A DNA stretch of 64,000 nt from Burkholderiales bacterium (lineage in GTDB: Bacteria; Pseudomonadota; Gammaproteobacteria; Burkholderiales; SG8-41). Where the stretch lies: assembly GCA_020854035.1 (NCBI GenBank), contig JADZGE010000087.1:80886-144885 (forward strand), written 5' to 3'. Within the stretch, counting starts at the first letter, position 1. The number at the start of each line of letters is the position of its first letter. Below, piece by piece: positions 8,488 to 17,061 of the stretch. Position numbers and translations under genes: made by a program. Under the pieces are notes generated by a model, which was not told the origin of the DNA, ran no database searches, and saw only the letters and a list, made by a program, of their open reading frames with translations.

Positions 8488-9468
8488 ATGAAGATAGCGA
8501 TTCTCGACGACACGCTCGACTCCATCCGGCATCTCGCATGCTTTGCCAGGCTCGCGGGCCACGAGGTGCGGATCTGGAACGACCACACCAAGGACACCGA
8601 TACGCTGGCGGAGCGGTTGCGAGACACGGAAGCGCTCGTGCTGATCCGCGAGCGCACGCCGATACGCGCGCCGCTGATCGAACGGCTCGACCGGCTGCGG
8701 CTGATCTCGCAGCGGAGCGTCTACCCGCACATCGACATAGACGCCTGCACGCGTCGCGGCATCGTCGTCTCCTCCGACATGCATCCCGGGCACCCGTCGT
8801 TCGCGACGGCCGAGCTCACATGGGGTCTCGTGATTGCCGCGATGCGCGGCATCCCCCGGCAGATGGCCGCGCTCAAGGCGGGAGGCTGGCAGACCATGCT
8901 CGGCACGGGATTGCGCGGGCGCACGCTCGGTATCCTCGGCTACGGGCGCATCGGCGCGCGGGTGGCCGGTTATGGCAGGGCCTTCGGCATGAACGTGCTC
9001 GCGTGGGGGCGCGCGGGCTCGGCGGACCGCGCGCGCGCGGACGGCCACGAGGTGGTGGGCAAGGAGGCGCTCTTCGAGCGCTCCGACGTTCTTTCCGTGC
9101 ATGCGCGGGCGACGAAGGACACGGCGGGGCTCGTCACCGCGGCCGATCTCGCGCGCATGAAGCCCACCGCGCTTTTCGTCAACACCAGCCGCGCCGCCAT
9201 CGTCGAGCCGGGCGCGCTCGTCGCGGCGCTCGAGGCGGGACGGCCCGGGATGGCCGCCGTCGACGTGTACGAGGAGGAGCCGGTTCCCGGCGGCGCGCAC
9301 CCGCTGCTCGCCATGGAGAACGTGGTGGCAACGCCCCACATCGGCTACGTCGAGCGCGATGGCATGGAGGCTGCGTTCAGTACCATCTTCGATCAGGTGC
9401 TCGCCTTTGCCGCCGGGAAGCCGGTGAACGTCGTGAATCCCGGAGCGCTCGGCGCGCGGGGAGCGTGA
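8488..9468 (+). CDS. D-isomer-specific 2-hydroxyacid dehydrogenase (NAD-dependent)
   Basis: Protein of 326 residues from ATG 8488. Shows the family plan: a split catalytic domain, then the NAD fold with LGILGYGRIGARVAGYGRAF (about 150-169), the substrate-binding and catalytic Arg region LFVNTSRAAIVEPGAL (about 230-245), Glu in VDVYEEEPV and the catalytic His in ATPHIGYV. Members interconvert D-2-hydroxyacids and 2-oxoacids (phosphoglycerate, glyoxylate, lactate and others). The short length excludes an ACT-containing SerA of the long type; a catabolic role beside Bug receptors is inferred. The spacers on both sides (131 and 136 bases) hold word-like repeats rather than tight operon junctions. 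Confidence 0.9.
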   Translation: MKIAILDDTLDSIRHLACFARLAGHEVRIWNDHTKDTDTLAERLRDTEALVLIRERTPIRAPLIERLDRLRLISQRSVYPHIDIDACTRRGIVVSSDMHPGHPSFATAELTWGLVIAAMRGIPRQMAALKAGGWQTMLGTGLRGRTLGILGYGRIGARVAGYGRAFGMNVLAWGRAGSADRARADGHEVVGKEALFERSDVLSVHARATKDTAGLVTAADLARMKPTALFVNTSRAAIVEPGALVAALEAGRPGMAAVDVYEEEPVPGGAHPLLAMENVVATPHIGYVERDGMEAAFSTIFDQVLAFAAGKPVNVVNPGALGARGA

Positions 9469-9604
9469 CGGGGGAGGCCGCCTGGATCGAGTCGCAGGCA
9501 GCCGGTTGCGAGCCGCGGGCTGCGTCTTGCGAGCGACAAGTTGTAATGCCCGGTCCCCGGTTCCCATGGTCTCCGGCCCCGGATCAGCAGCAGCGAGGGT
9601 TTGC

Positions 9605-10582
9605 ATGAACATTTCGTCCCGTATGGCGTTCCTGCTGTCAGCCCTCCTGCTCGCCGGCGCCGCGTGGGCACAGGAGCCCGCGGCGGGATATCCAAGTCGC
9701 CCCGTGCGGTGGGTCGTGCCGTTCCCGCCGGGTGCGTCGAACGACATCATCGCGCGGCTCGTCGGACAGAAGCTCGGCGAGGCGTTCGGCCAGCAGGTGG
9801 TGGTGGACAACCGCCCGGGGGCTGGCGGATTGATCGGCGGCGAGGTGGTGGCGAAGGCTGCCCGCGACGGCCATACGCTGCTGCTCGCCAACCCGGCACC
9901 GAACGTCAACAGCGTGCTGCTGCACCGGCAGCCGCCGTACCGCATCGGCGATCTCGCGCCGGTCGTGTGGATCGGCTACGCGCCGCTCATCATCGCGGCG
10001 CACCCGAAGTTCCCGCCGAACACCGCGAAGGAACTCGTCGACTACGCCCGGGCGAATCCGGGCAGGGTGAACTGGGCGTCCTCGGGCGTGGGCAGCAGCC
10101 TCCACATCGGGCTCGCCGTATTCCAGATGGCAACCGGGGTGAAGGTGACGCACGTTCCCTACAAGGGCACCGCGCCGGCGCTCACGGACATCATCGGCGG
10201 CCAGATCCAGGTGATGTACACGACGAGCGTGAGCGCGGAGGCGCACATCAAGGCGGGGCGGGTGAAGGTGCTGGGGATCGCCGCGAAGAAGCGCCAGGCC
10301 GTGCTACCGAACGTGGCGACCCTGGAGGAGCAGGGGATCAGGAACGCCGAGGCGATCGTCTGGTTCGGGATGGCCGTCCCCGCGCAGACGCCGCGCGGCA
10401 TCGTCGGGAAGCTGAACGGCGAGGTGAACCGCGCGCTCGCCCTGCCGGACGTCCGCCAGCGGCTCGACCAGCTCGGCCTGGAAGTGGAAGGCGGCACGCC
10501 GGAGAAGTTCGGCGATTTCATCCGGTCCGAAGCCGAGCGCCTCACCCGGCTCATCAAGGCGGGCGCGGTGCAGGTCGAATAG
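9605..10582 (+). CDS. Bug-family periplasmic receptor 2
   Basis: Protein of 325 residues; ATG 9605 follows GCGAGGG and opens a clear signal peptide (MAFLLSALLLAGAAWAQ, cleavage after AWA). The mature start GYPSRPVRWVVPFPPGASND differs from the common PGG-x-x-D loop by an Ala-Ser pair, which could alter the ligand pocket. HVPYKGTAPALTDIIGGQIQ identifies the family. Second of three receptors in this plus-strand array. A strong intrinsic-terminator-like hairpin lies downstream, at 10656-10691. Confidence 0.9.
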   Translation: MNISSRMAFLLSALLLAGAAWAQEPAAGYPSRPVRWVVPFPPGASNDIIARLVGQKLGEAFGQQVVVDNRPGAGGLIGGEVVAKAARDGHTLLLANPAPNVNSVLLHRQPPYRIGDLAPVVWIGYAPLIIAAHPKFPPNTAKELVDYARANPGRVNWASSGVGSSLHIGLAVFQMATGVKVTHVPYKGTAPALTDIIGGQIQVMYTTSVSAEAHIKAGRVKVLGIAAKKRQAVLPNVATLEEQGIRNAEAIVWFGMAVPAQTPRGIVGKLNGEVNRALALPDVRQRLDQLGLEVEGGTPEKFGDFIRSEAERLTRLIKAGAVQVE

Positions 10583-10608
10583 TCGCGCGGGGGCGGGCGG
10601 GCATTCGT

Positions 10609-10636
10609 TTGCGGGAGCGCGGAATGCCTGTAGAAT
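10609..10636 (+). promoter_or_regulatory. Candidate promoter upstream of receptor 3
   Basis: TTGCGG (10609-10614), a 16-base spacer and TAGAAT (10631-10636) resemble a sigma-70 promoter, with -10 matching five of six. The predicted start near 10643 would place the hairpin at 10656-10691 inside the transcript leader. Confidence 0.4.
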
Positions 10637-10655
10637 TGCCGCCCATGACAACGAG

Positions 10656-10691
10656 GAGGTGCGCGGCGCGAGGCCGTGCGCCTCTTTTTTT
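10656..10691 (+). terminator. Intrinsic terminator or leader attenuator hairpin
   Basis: Arms GAGGTGCGCGGC (10656-10667) and GCCGTGCGCCTC (10673-10684) form a 12-pair stem with two G-U pairs around a 5-base loop, followed by seven T (10685-10691). This is a textbook rho-independent terminator. It ends only 14 bases before the start codon of the next receptor, with the AGGAGG ribosome site (10695-10700) immediately after it. It either ends the upstream receptor transcript or acts as an attenuator. Confidence 0.75.
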
Positions 10692-10704
10692 GCCAGGAGG
10701 AATC

Positions 10705-11688
10705 ATGAAGACCTCGTTCCGTGCCGTATCCCTTGCCTGCGCCGGGCTGGCGCTGGGCGCGGCCGCAGGGACCGCCGCCGCGCAGGCGAACTATCCGGCG
10801 CGACCGGTTCGCCTGATCGTCGCGTTCGTGCCGGGGGGCTCGACGGACATCATCGCGCGGCTCGTCGGCCAGAAACTCGCCGAGCGCGTCGGCCAGCAGA
10901 TCGTGGTGGACAACCGCGGCGGCGCGGGCGGCACCATCGGGACCGACATGGCCGCAAGGTCCACGCCGGACGGCTATACCCTGACGCTGGGGACGACCAG
11001 CACGCACGTCATCGCGCCGGCGATTTTCCCGAACGTCAAGTACGACCCGGTCAAGGATTTCGATCCGGTCACGCTCGTCGCGAGCACTCCGTACCTGCTG
11101 GTGCTGCATCCCGGCGTCAAGGCGAAGACGCTGAAGGACTTCATCGCGCTGGCGAAAGCGCAGCCCGGGAAGATGAACTACGCCTCCGCCGGCACCGGCA
11201 CGACGACGCAGATCGCGATGGAGATGCTCAAGCTGGCCGCCGGGATCGACGTCGTCCACGTGCCCTACGGGGGCAACGGGCCCGCGGGGGTCGCGACCAT
11301 GGGCGGGCAGGTGCAGGCGCTCTTCGGCAGCATGCCTGCGGTGCTGCCGCATGCGAAGGCGGGCAGGCTGCACCCGGTCGTCGTGGGCACGGCCAGGCGC
11401 TCCTCGGCCCTGCCCGGTGTGCCGACCGTCGCCGAGTCCGGCTTCCCCGATTTCGAAGTCTCGCTGTGGCTCGGGTTCTTCGCTCCGAAGGGTACGCCCG
11501 CGCCGGTGCTGAAGCGGCTCTATACCGAGCTCGTCGCGATCGTGCAGTCGCCGGAGATGAAGGGGCCGTTCCAGGCGAACGGCGCCGATCCGGTGACGGC
11601 CACGCCCGCCGAGCTGACAAAGCTGATGACGGTCGAGCTCGCGAAGTACCGCAAGGTCATCAAGGCCGCCGGCATCACGTTGAAGTAG
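10705..11688 (+). CDS. Bug-family periplasmic receptor 3
   Basis: Protein of 327 residues from ATG 10705, preceded by a perfect AGGAGG. Signal peptide KTSFRAVSLACAGLALGAAA, cleavage near AAAQA; mature start NYPARPVRLIVAFVPGGSTD. Family loop HVPYGGNGPAGVATMGGQVQ has Gly in place of the usual Lys of PYKG. The coding frame is open upstream for at least 27 more codons (from ATG 10624, via another ATG at 10645) through the terminator hairpin, so an alternative start is formally possible but would bury the signal peptide. Its 3' end overlaps the convergent NAT gene by 14 bases. Confidence 0.9.
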   Translation: MKTSFRAVSLACAGLALGAAAGTAAAQANYPARPVRLIVAFVPGGSTDIIARLVGQKLAERVGQQIVVDNRGGAGGTIGTDMAARSTPDGYTLTLGTTSTHVIAPAIFPNVKYDPVKDFDPVTLVASTPYLLVLHPGVKAKTLKDFIALAKAQPGKMNYASAGTGTTTQIAMEMLKLAAGIDVVHVPYGGNGPAGVATMGGQVQALFGSMPAVLPHAKAGRLHPVVVGTARRSSALPGVPTVAESGFPDFEVSLWLGFFAPKGTPAPVLKRLYTELVAIVQSPEMKGPFQANGADPVTATPAELTKLMTVELAKYRKVIKAAGITLK

Positions 11689-12526
11689 GCTGCGCCGCCG
11701 GCGGGGGGACCGGGGGCGCCCCCGGTTCCACCCGGCGATCCGCACGGGCGAAGGGCAGGCGCATGCCGGCGGGAAGGCGGATGCCGAAATCGGCGGCGAG
11801 GACCTGCAGCAGCTCGGCCTCGCCCGCGAGCAGGCGCGTCGAAACCGCCGCGCCGTCGTCCTCGGTCAGCTCCAGGCCGCGCAGCATGCGGCGAAGCGCG
11901 GTCGTGCTTGCCTGGGCGACGACCGTCGCGAGGAAGCGCGATTCGGGGTGCGTGGAGACGTAGTAGTTCGCCATCTCGAAATCGGCCTGTTCCTGCGGTT
12001 CGAGCGAGAAGGCGTAGAGGTCCTCCCATTCCCCGGCGCCGCGGGTCTGGAGCGTCCACGGCCCGGCGTCGAGGACGAGTCGATAGCTCCAGCGATACTG
12101 GGTCGACTCCCGGCCCGGCGTGAGTGGCAGCGGGAGCAGCGGCCCGGAGAACCCGAACCCGGCGTCGGCGATCCAGTCGGCGCCTTCCACCTCCACCTTG
12201 AGCAGCATGTGCGTGCGCGGCAGCGCGCGCCGTGTGCGGTAGCGCACCCGCGCCGCGAGCCGCGTGACGCGAAAGCCGATCGCCTCCAGCGCCACGGCGA
12301 GGAGCAGGTTGTGCTCGTAGCAGTAGCCGCCCCGCGCGCCGCCGACGAGCTTCGCCTGGATGCTCTCGAGATCGAGCCGGATCGGCCTGCCGAGGAGGAT
12401 GTCGAGGTTCTCGAACGGGATGTGCGTGGCGTGGGCGAGATGCAGTGCTTCCAGCGTTTGCGCGTCGGGGCGCGGGTTGCCCGCGTAGCCGATGCGGGCG
12501 AAGTAGGCGGGGAGGTCGAAGATCAT
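11675..12526 (-). CDS. Arylamine N-acetyltransferase
   Basis: Protein of 283 residues that transfers acetyl from acetyl-CoA to arylamines, hydrazines or similar amines, in the cytosol. The Cys-His-Asp triad is visible: Cys in GARGGYCYEHN (about residue 71), His in LPRTHMLL (about 108) and Asp in WIADAGFGFSGP (about 123). HIPFENLDILLGRPI near the N-terminus is also characteristic. Normal family length. ATG 12526 sits inside a 10-bp tandem repeat. Convergent overlap with receptor 3; upstream is the broken Fic gene. Confidence 0.92.
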   Translation of the reverse strand: MIFDLPAYFARIGYAGNPRPDAQTLEALHLAHATHIPFENLDILLGRPIRLDLESIQAKLVGGARGGYCYEHNLLLAVALEAIGFRVTRLAARVRYRTRRALPRTHMLLKVEVEGADWIADAGFGFSGPLLPLPLTPGRESTQYRWSYRLVLDAGPWTLQTRGAGEWEDLYAFSLEPQEQADFEMANYYVSTHPESRFLATVVAQASTTALRRMLRGLELTEDDGAAVSTRLLAGEAELLQVLAADFGIRLPAGMRLPFARADRRVEPGAPPVPPPAAQPTST

Positions 12527-12554
12527 GGCCGCCGATGGCCGCCGATGGCCGCCG
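12525..12554. repeat. 10-bp perfect tandem repeat, three units
   Basis: ATGGCCGCCG occurs three times in a row, followed by a partial fourth unit (ATGCGG). The first copy contains the minus-strand start codon region of the NAT gene, so slippage would change its immediate upstream sequence. Confidence 0.8.
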
Positions 12555-12568
12555 ATGCGGTCGAGGGC

Positions 12569-12600
12569 GATTCGGCCACGGAAACACGGAAGCACATGGA
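12569..12600. repeat. Dispersed repeat copy A (GATTCGGCCACGGAAACACG type)
   Basis: Reads GATTCGGCCACGGAAACACG followed by GAAGCACATGGA. It resembles GATTCAGCCACAGAGGCACG at 16952 and GCCACAGAGAGGCAGAGG at 57261. Only one arm is recognisable here. Confidence 0.4.
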
Positions 12601-13285
12601 CGAGAACGAAAGAAACGCAATGTCAACTGCGCCAGGCCAGGTCATTCGCGCAATCTCCCAGGCAGACTCTTCGAACAATGCCATGCGCGCTTCGAGCGTT
12701 TCCACATGCGCCGGAAGCGCGGCGAGCGCATCGGCGCACTCGCCCGCGCAGGCGTCCGGGCCGTGCCGGAGGAGGGCGCACTCGATCGCGTCCCCGAAGA
12801 CGGGCTTGGAGAGCCCGGGGCTCGCAGCGGTTCTGCCCTCTCGTTCACGATCTCGAGATACCGATCGTAGCGGTAGACGCGATTTTGTTTCTTCCCGGTC
12901 GTCTCACTGACGACCTGTCCACCAGAACATCGAGGGCCTTGGCGATCGTCGGCAGCGTGACCATGAGCCGCCCGGCGCGCCCGTTGCCGTCGAGGAAGGG
13001 ATGGATGGTCTCGAACTGGACGTGCCAGAGTGCGGCCCTGAGCCCTACAGGCGGCTCTTTCCCGCGCCCGGCCCCGCGAGAGCCGGATCTCGCGCACCTC
13101 GCGGACCAGGCGGTTCGAAAGCGGGAAGCGCCCGCGCAGCCGCCTTACGCCGTGCCCGGGCGCACGAACATGATTCGACGCCTCGATAACGTCCTCGAGC
13201 GGAACGCCGGGTGCCTCCTTCAATTCGAAGAGCATCATCGAGAAACGCGGCGAGGGTGCGCCGTGCTTCGTTCGGGACCTCGGCT
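12601..13285 (-). pseudogene. Frameshifted Fic-family protein
   Basis: No single frame spans the region, but successive minus-strand frames give a recognisable Fic protein. The N-terminal part in one frame includes DVIEASNHVRAPGHG and [14 protein letters not shown] (about 13190-13080). The AMP-transferase core in another frame includes [20 protein letters not shown] (about 13030-12970), with the complete Fic motif HPFxDGNGR. A third frame resumes with [19 protein letters not shown] (about 12895-12840), typical of the Fic C-terminus. Near 12705-12640 another frame gives METLEARMALFEESAWEIAR, possibly part of an unrelated small gene. At least two frame changes are needed. Fic enzymes AMPylate target proteins and often act as toxins; this copy is most likely inactive. 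Confidence 0.75.
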
Positions 13286-14227
13286 TCAGACCCCGGGTGA
13301 GAAGGCGGCCGGCGCCATCGTCGTTCCCGCGCGCTCCAGGATCATCATTCCGCCCACATCCGGTGACAGGTGCAACAGGAGGGCGCCACCTGCGAGGTCG
13401 CCGGCGGGGACACCGCGATCGCTAAGGAATGCGCGTGTGGACTCGATGTCGCTGCTCGCCAGTGCCTGTCCGGCGATCCACGGCACGCAGGGCGCGGTGA
13501 TGCCGAGCGCGCGCTCCAGCGTCCGCGGGTCCACGAACAGCAGCCAACCGCGGGCGCTGTCCATGCGCCACACGTTGCCGAAGGCCTGTACCGGCAGACC
13601 CGTGAACCGCTCGTAGCGCCGCGCCGTGCTGGCCGGGTCTGCCACGCAAATCACCACGCCAGTCAACGCGGTGGCGCGATTGGGATGGGCGAGCCAGCGC
13701 TCCTGCCACAGGAGCTCGGGCGTGTGGTGCCGGCAGTACTGTATCCTGCCCTCCGCCATCGCGCCGGGTGGCACGCGAACGACCGTAAAGCGTGCCGTTT
13801 GGACGTCTCGGTCCGTCGCGATCTCGCGCTGGAGCGAGACCGGCGGCAACGGCGCGAACCCGCCATGCTCCAGGCGGGCATGATCGGCGTCGGGCGCCAC
13901 GGTGCCGAACACGATCGAATGCATGCCCGTGTAGCGTTTGATCGCCACGCGCAGCTGGTTCGCGACGCCGGTGTCGCCCGTGGGCGTCAGGATCTCCAGG
14001 TACCCGCGCTCGAGCATGACGCAGCGGTTCGCGGTGCCCGCGGGAACGAGGGGGCCGCCGGGTTCGAGCCGGTGCGACTGCGCGGAGAACGGAGTGAGCG
14101 TGAAGCCGAGCCGATCGAGCGCATCGCTGGCGGCCTCGACGTGCGGCACGAAATACGCGACGTGGTCGAGCGTCAGCGCGCCGGCCTCGGGCAGCTGTGC
14201 ACGCGCCGCGTCAGTCGTGAACGTCAT
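13286..14227 (-). CDS. Glyoxalase-like (VOC superfamily) protein
   Basis: Protein of 313 residues. The N-terminal module TLDHVAYFVPHVEAASDALD, followed by ANRCVMLERGYLEILTPTGD, is a VOC beta-alpha-beta-beta-beta unit with candidate metal ligands His (LDHVAYF) and Glu (YLEIL). A second, weaker module follows after about residue 150 (LTGVVICVADPASTARRYE). The layout matches the Glyoxalase_3-type long proteins seen in aromatic and organic acid catabolic clusters. It starts 7 bases after the dehydrogenase stop and is the last gene of a ubiX-ubiD-dehydrogenase-VOC string, so a function in that pathway (isomerase, lyase or ring-cleavage step) is inferred. The exact reaction is unknown. Confidence 0.7.
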   Translation of the reverse strand: MTFTTDAARAQLPEAGALTLDHVAYFVPHVEAASDALDRLGFTLTPFSAQSHRLEPGGPLVPAGTANRCVMLERGYLEILTPTGDTGVANQLRVAIKRYTGMHSIVFGTVAPDADHARLEHGGFAPLPPVSLQREIATDRDVQTARFTVVRVPPGAMAEGRIQYCRHHTPELLWQERWLAHPNRATALTGVVICVADPASTARRYERFTGLPVQAFGNVWRMDSARGWLLFVDPRTLERALGITAPCVPWIAGQALASSDIESTRAFLSDRGVPAGDLAGGALLLHLSPDVGGMMILERAGTTMAPAAFSPGV

Positions 14228-14234
14228 CGGCGGC

Positions 14235-15227
14235 TCAATAGCCTTTTCGCGGATCGACGCGGTGCTTCAGCGCCCGGTCCGCGAGGAAGCGTTCGAGGTT
14301 CGCGAACCACAGGTCGAGCGTGATGTCGCTGTAGCGCTCGCTGTCGTCGCACGACACGTGCGGCGTGATGACGAGATTCGGCGTGCGCCAGAGCGGCGAG
14401 GAGCGCGGCAGCGGTTCGGGTTCGACGACGTCGAGCATGGCGCCGCCGAGACGGCCGCGGGCGAGGGCCGCGGAAAGCGCGGCCGCGTCGAGCACCCCGG
14501 CGCGCGCGATGTTGATGAGGCACGCGCCGCGCTTCATGTGGGCGAGCCGCCGGCGGTCGATGATCCGGCGGGTGGCCGCGGTAAGCGGCGTCGCGAGCAC
14601 GACGTAATCGGCGCGCGGCAGGAGCGCGTCGAGGCGCGCGACCGGATGCACCGCGTCGGCTTCCGGGACGCGCCGTCCGCTGCGGTTCACGCCCGTCACC
14701 GTCATGCCGAGCTCTCGCGCGGCGCGCGCCGCCGCCTTGCCGAGATCGCCGAGGCCGACGATCAGCGCGGATTGCCCGGCGAGGCCGGGCGAGAACACCT
14801 GCCGCCAGCGCCGGGCGTGCTGGTCGGCGATGATCCGGGGCATGCGGCAATTGAGCATGGTGTAGGCCATGCGCAGGTATTCCTCGGCCTTTGCGCCGTG
14901 GGCGCCGCTGTTGTTCGTGAAGGCGACGCCGCGCGGCAGCCAGTCGAGCGGGACGAGGCCGTCGACTCCGGCCGAGGTGTGGTGCAGCCAGCGCAGGCGC
15001 GGCGCGCCCGCGCAAAGCTCGTCACGCCGCGCCGGGACGCCGATCACGGCCTCGGCGCGCGCGAGCGCCGGCGCGAGCGCCGGCCCGTCGCGCACGATGC
15101 GCGCGGCGACCCGCCGCGCGGGCGCCGGATGGCGCGCGCAGGCGGCGCGCCACTGCTCCCGCGTGATCCGGTAGAGCGGGTGCTTGCCGGGCGAATCGAC
15201 GATGAGGACGCGGAGTCTCGCTGGCAT
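14235..15227 (-). CDS. D-2-hydroxyacid dehydrogenase, second paralogue
   Basis: Protein of 330 residues. NAD-binding glycine motif ALIVGLGDLGKAAARAAREL (about 152-171), NRSGRRVPEA in the dinucleotide-selecting loop (Arg suggests possible NADP preference), catalytic Arg in LINIARAGVLDAAAL, Glu in VVEPEPLP and His in ITPHVSCDD. It is not closely similar to the enzyme at 8488 beyond the family motifs. Start ATG 15227 directly opens MPARLRVLIVDSPGKHPLY; 68 bases separate it from the ubiD-like gene, and the VOC gene follows 7 bases downstream. Probable role: oxidation or reduction of the acid made or used by the decarboxylase. Confidence 0.85.
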   Translation of the reverse strand: MPARLRVLIVDSPGKHPLYRITREQWRAACARHPAPARRVAARIVRDGPALAPALARAEAVIGVPARRDELCAGAPRLRWLHHTSAGVDGLVPLDWLPRGVAFTNNSGAHGAKAEEYLRMAYTMLNCRMPRIIADQHARRWRQVFSPGLAGQSALIVGLGDLGKAAARAARELGMTVTGVNRSGRRVPEADAVHPVARLDALLPRADYVVLATPLTAATRRIIDRRRLAHMKRGACLINIARAGVLDAAALSAALARGRLGGAMLDVVEPEPLPRSSPLWRTPNLVITPHVSCDDSERYSDITLDLWFANLERFLADRALKHRVDPRKGY

Positions 15228-15295
15228 GATCGCGCGACGCGAGGTCGGTATTCGGAGAGCCGGCCGGAAGGCAGCGAGGCGCGCGCCGGACGACG

Positions 15296-16927
15296 TCACG
15301 TCCGTCTTGCGGACTGCGGCGGTTGCGCGGCGAACGGGGACCCCTTGAGGCAGAGCCGCCCCCGCGGGTCCTGCCAGAGCCGGCCATCGGCGTGAAGGCG
15401 CCCGAGGGCTCGCGCGACCGTCGCGAACTCGTGTTCGCCGAGCCTTTCCGCGATTTCCTGGTAATACCGCGGCGCGGCCTCGATCAGTTTCGCGATTTCC
15501 TCCGCGAGCCCGGCGACGCCCGCCTCGCCGGGCCGGGCCGCGGGCGGGCGTGCATCGGCCTTCCCCTCGAGGTAATCGCCGATCTTCGCGCGATCGGCGC
15601 GGGCGTACGCGATGCGTTCGAAACGCTCGTGCGGAATGCCCTCGCCGATGGTGGCATCGATCCCGACCTTGGCGCCGGTCGGCACGACGCCGGGCGCGGT
15701 GATCGCGAGGCTCGGGTCGAGGGGCTTCGCGCGCGCCCCCGGGACGACGATAACATCGCGGTCTCCCTGCACCCGGGTCGCGATCGCCCACTCGACGTCG
15801 GTCGCGTCGAAGACGTCGATGTCGTCGTCCACCACGACCACGTGCTTGATGTCCTGCGCGGTGAGCGCCGCGAGAAGCGCGTTCTTGCCCTCGCCCGCCT
15901 GCTTGCGGATCGAGACGATCGCGTGCCAGAACCCGCAGCCGCCGAGCGTGACGTTGATGTCCTTCACCTGCACGCCGGCGCTCGCGAGCGCCCGGCGGAT
16001 CGCGGAGTAGCGCGTCGGCGCGGCGAGCCAGGTGTTCTCCCACGGCATGTGCAGCGCGTAGTAGATCGCGTCGCGGCGGCGCGTGACCGCCGTCACCCGG
16101 ACGAGCGGATTCCAGTGGAGCCCGCCCATGAGGCGCGTGAATTCCCCGAAGCGGCCCTCCGGATGCGTCCAGCCGGTCGGCAGTATCTCCGCTTCGAGCA
16201 CGATTTCGGCGCCGGCGAGGCACGGCAGGTCCATCGTCTCGCACCGCGCGAGTTCGACCGGCGCGCCGCGGATGCCGCCGGCGATCGCCATTTCGTCGAC
16301 GCCGAGCGGCGCCCGGAAGCCGGATCCCATGATCTCGAAGGGGTGCGTACCGATCGAAATCGAGATCGGACAGGGGCGCCCCGCCTCGTACGCCCGCTGC
16401 GCGAAGAGGCGCATGTTGTTGGGCGTCACGATGTCGATGCCCGTGAGGTTCTTCTCCTTCACCATGAAGCGGTACATGCCGGAGTTCAGACCATACTCCG
16501 GGTCGCGCGCGATCACCACGCCCGCGGTGATCATCGGCCCGCCGTCGTGAACGGACGACATCGGCACCGGCAGCCGGAAAAGATCCACGTCCGCGCCGGT
16601 CTCGACGACTTCCTTGTGGCGCGCGGTCTCGACGAACTTCGGAGCGATCGGGTGGTCGATCCCGCGCTGCAGCCGGCGCTCGATTTCCGGGTAGTCGCCG
16701 CAGCCCATGGAGAGCACCGCGCGCCGGCGCGAGCGGATGATGCCGGAGACGAGCGGCATGTCGTAACCGATGACATCGTGGAAGAGGAGGGCGGTGTCCG
16801 CCTGATCGACGAGCGTCGCGATGTGCCGGATGTCCACCGGCTGGCGGATGTCCGCGAGTTCCTTCTCCGCGCGCAGCCGGTCGAGGAACTGGCGGAAGGT
16901 TTCGTGCCTGACGTCGATCCCGTCCAT
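15296..16927 (-). CDS. UbiD-family prenylated-FMN-dependent (de)carboxylase
   Basis: Protein of 543 residues from ATG 16927 (a TTG three codons earlier is possible). Family landmarks: the prFMN/Mn site region NSGMYRFMVKEKNLTGIDI (about 150-168) with the conserved Arg, and EGRFGEFTRLMGG (about 270-282) with the catalytic Glu pair; also SISIGTHPFEIMGSG and PTRYSAIRRAL. UbiD enzymes reversibly decarboxylate aromatic or alpha,beta-unsaturated acids using prFMN supplied by UbiX, which is encoded immediately upstream. The tandem with dehydrogenase and VOC genes argues for a catabolic rather than a ubiquinone-biosynthetic copy. Cytosolic. Confidence 0.9.
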   Translation of the reverse strand: MDGIDVRHETFRQFLDRLRAEKELADIRQPVDIRHIATLVDQADTALLFHDVIGYDMPLVSGIIRSRRRAVLSMGCGDYPEIERRLQRGIDHPIAPKFVETARHKEVVETGADVDLFRLPVPMSSVHDGGPMITAGVVIARDPEYGLNSGMYRFMVKEKNLTGIDIVTPNNMRLFAQRAYEAGRPCPISISIGTHPFEIMGSGFRAPLGVDEMAIAGGIRGAPVELARCETMDLPCLAGAEIVLEAEILPTGWTHPEGRFGEFTRLMGGLHWNPLVRVTAVTRRRDAIYYALHMPWENTWLAAPTRYSAIRRALASAGVQVKDINVTLGGCGFWHAIVSIRKQAGEGKNALLAALTAQDIKHVVVVDDDIDVFDATDVEWAIATRVQGDRDVIVVPGARAKPLDPSLAITAPGVVPTGAKVGIDATIGEGIPHERFERIAYARADRAKIGDYLEGKADARPPAARPGEAGVAGLAEEIAKLIEAAPRYYQEIAERLGEHEFATVARALGRLHADGRLWQDPRGRLCLKGSPFAAQPPQSARRT

Positions 16928-16950
16928 GTTCTTCAATGTTGTGAAGGGAG

Positions 16951-17060
16951 AGATTCAGCCACAGAGGCACGGAGACCACGGAGAAACCGGGGCAAGGCGG
17001 CTGGTCCCGTCAACCCGGCGATTCCTCTGCATCTCCTGCTTCCTCTGCGTCCTTGCAGCC
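16951..17060. repeat. Dispersed repeat copy B, with inverted arms
   Basis: The left arm is GATTCAGCCACAGAGGCACG, continuing GAGACCACGGAG. The right arm (about 17041-17060), TCCTCTGCGTCCTTGCAGCC, reads as its approximate reverse complement. It fills the 134-base ubiX-ubiD spacer and may form a transcript stem between the two genes. Confidence 0.5.
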
Positions 17061-17061
17061 A

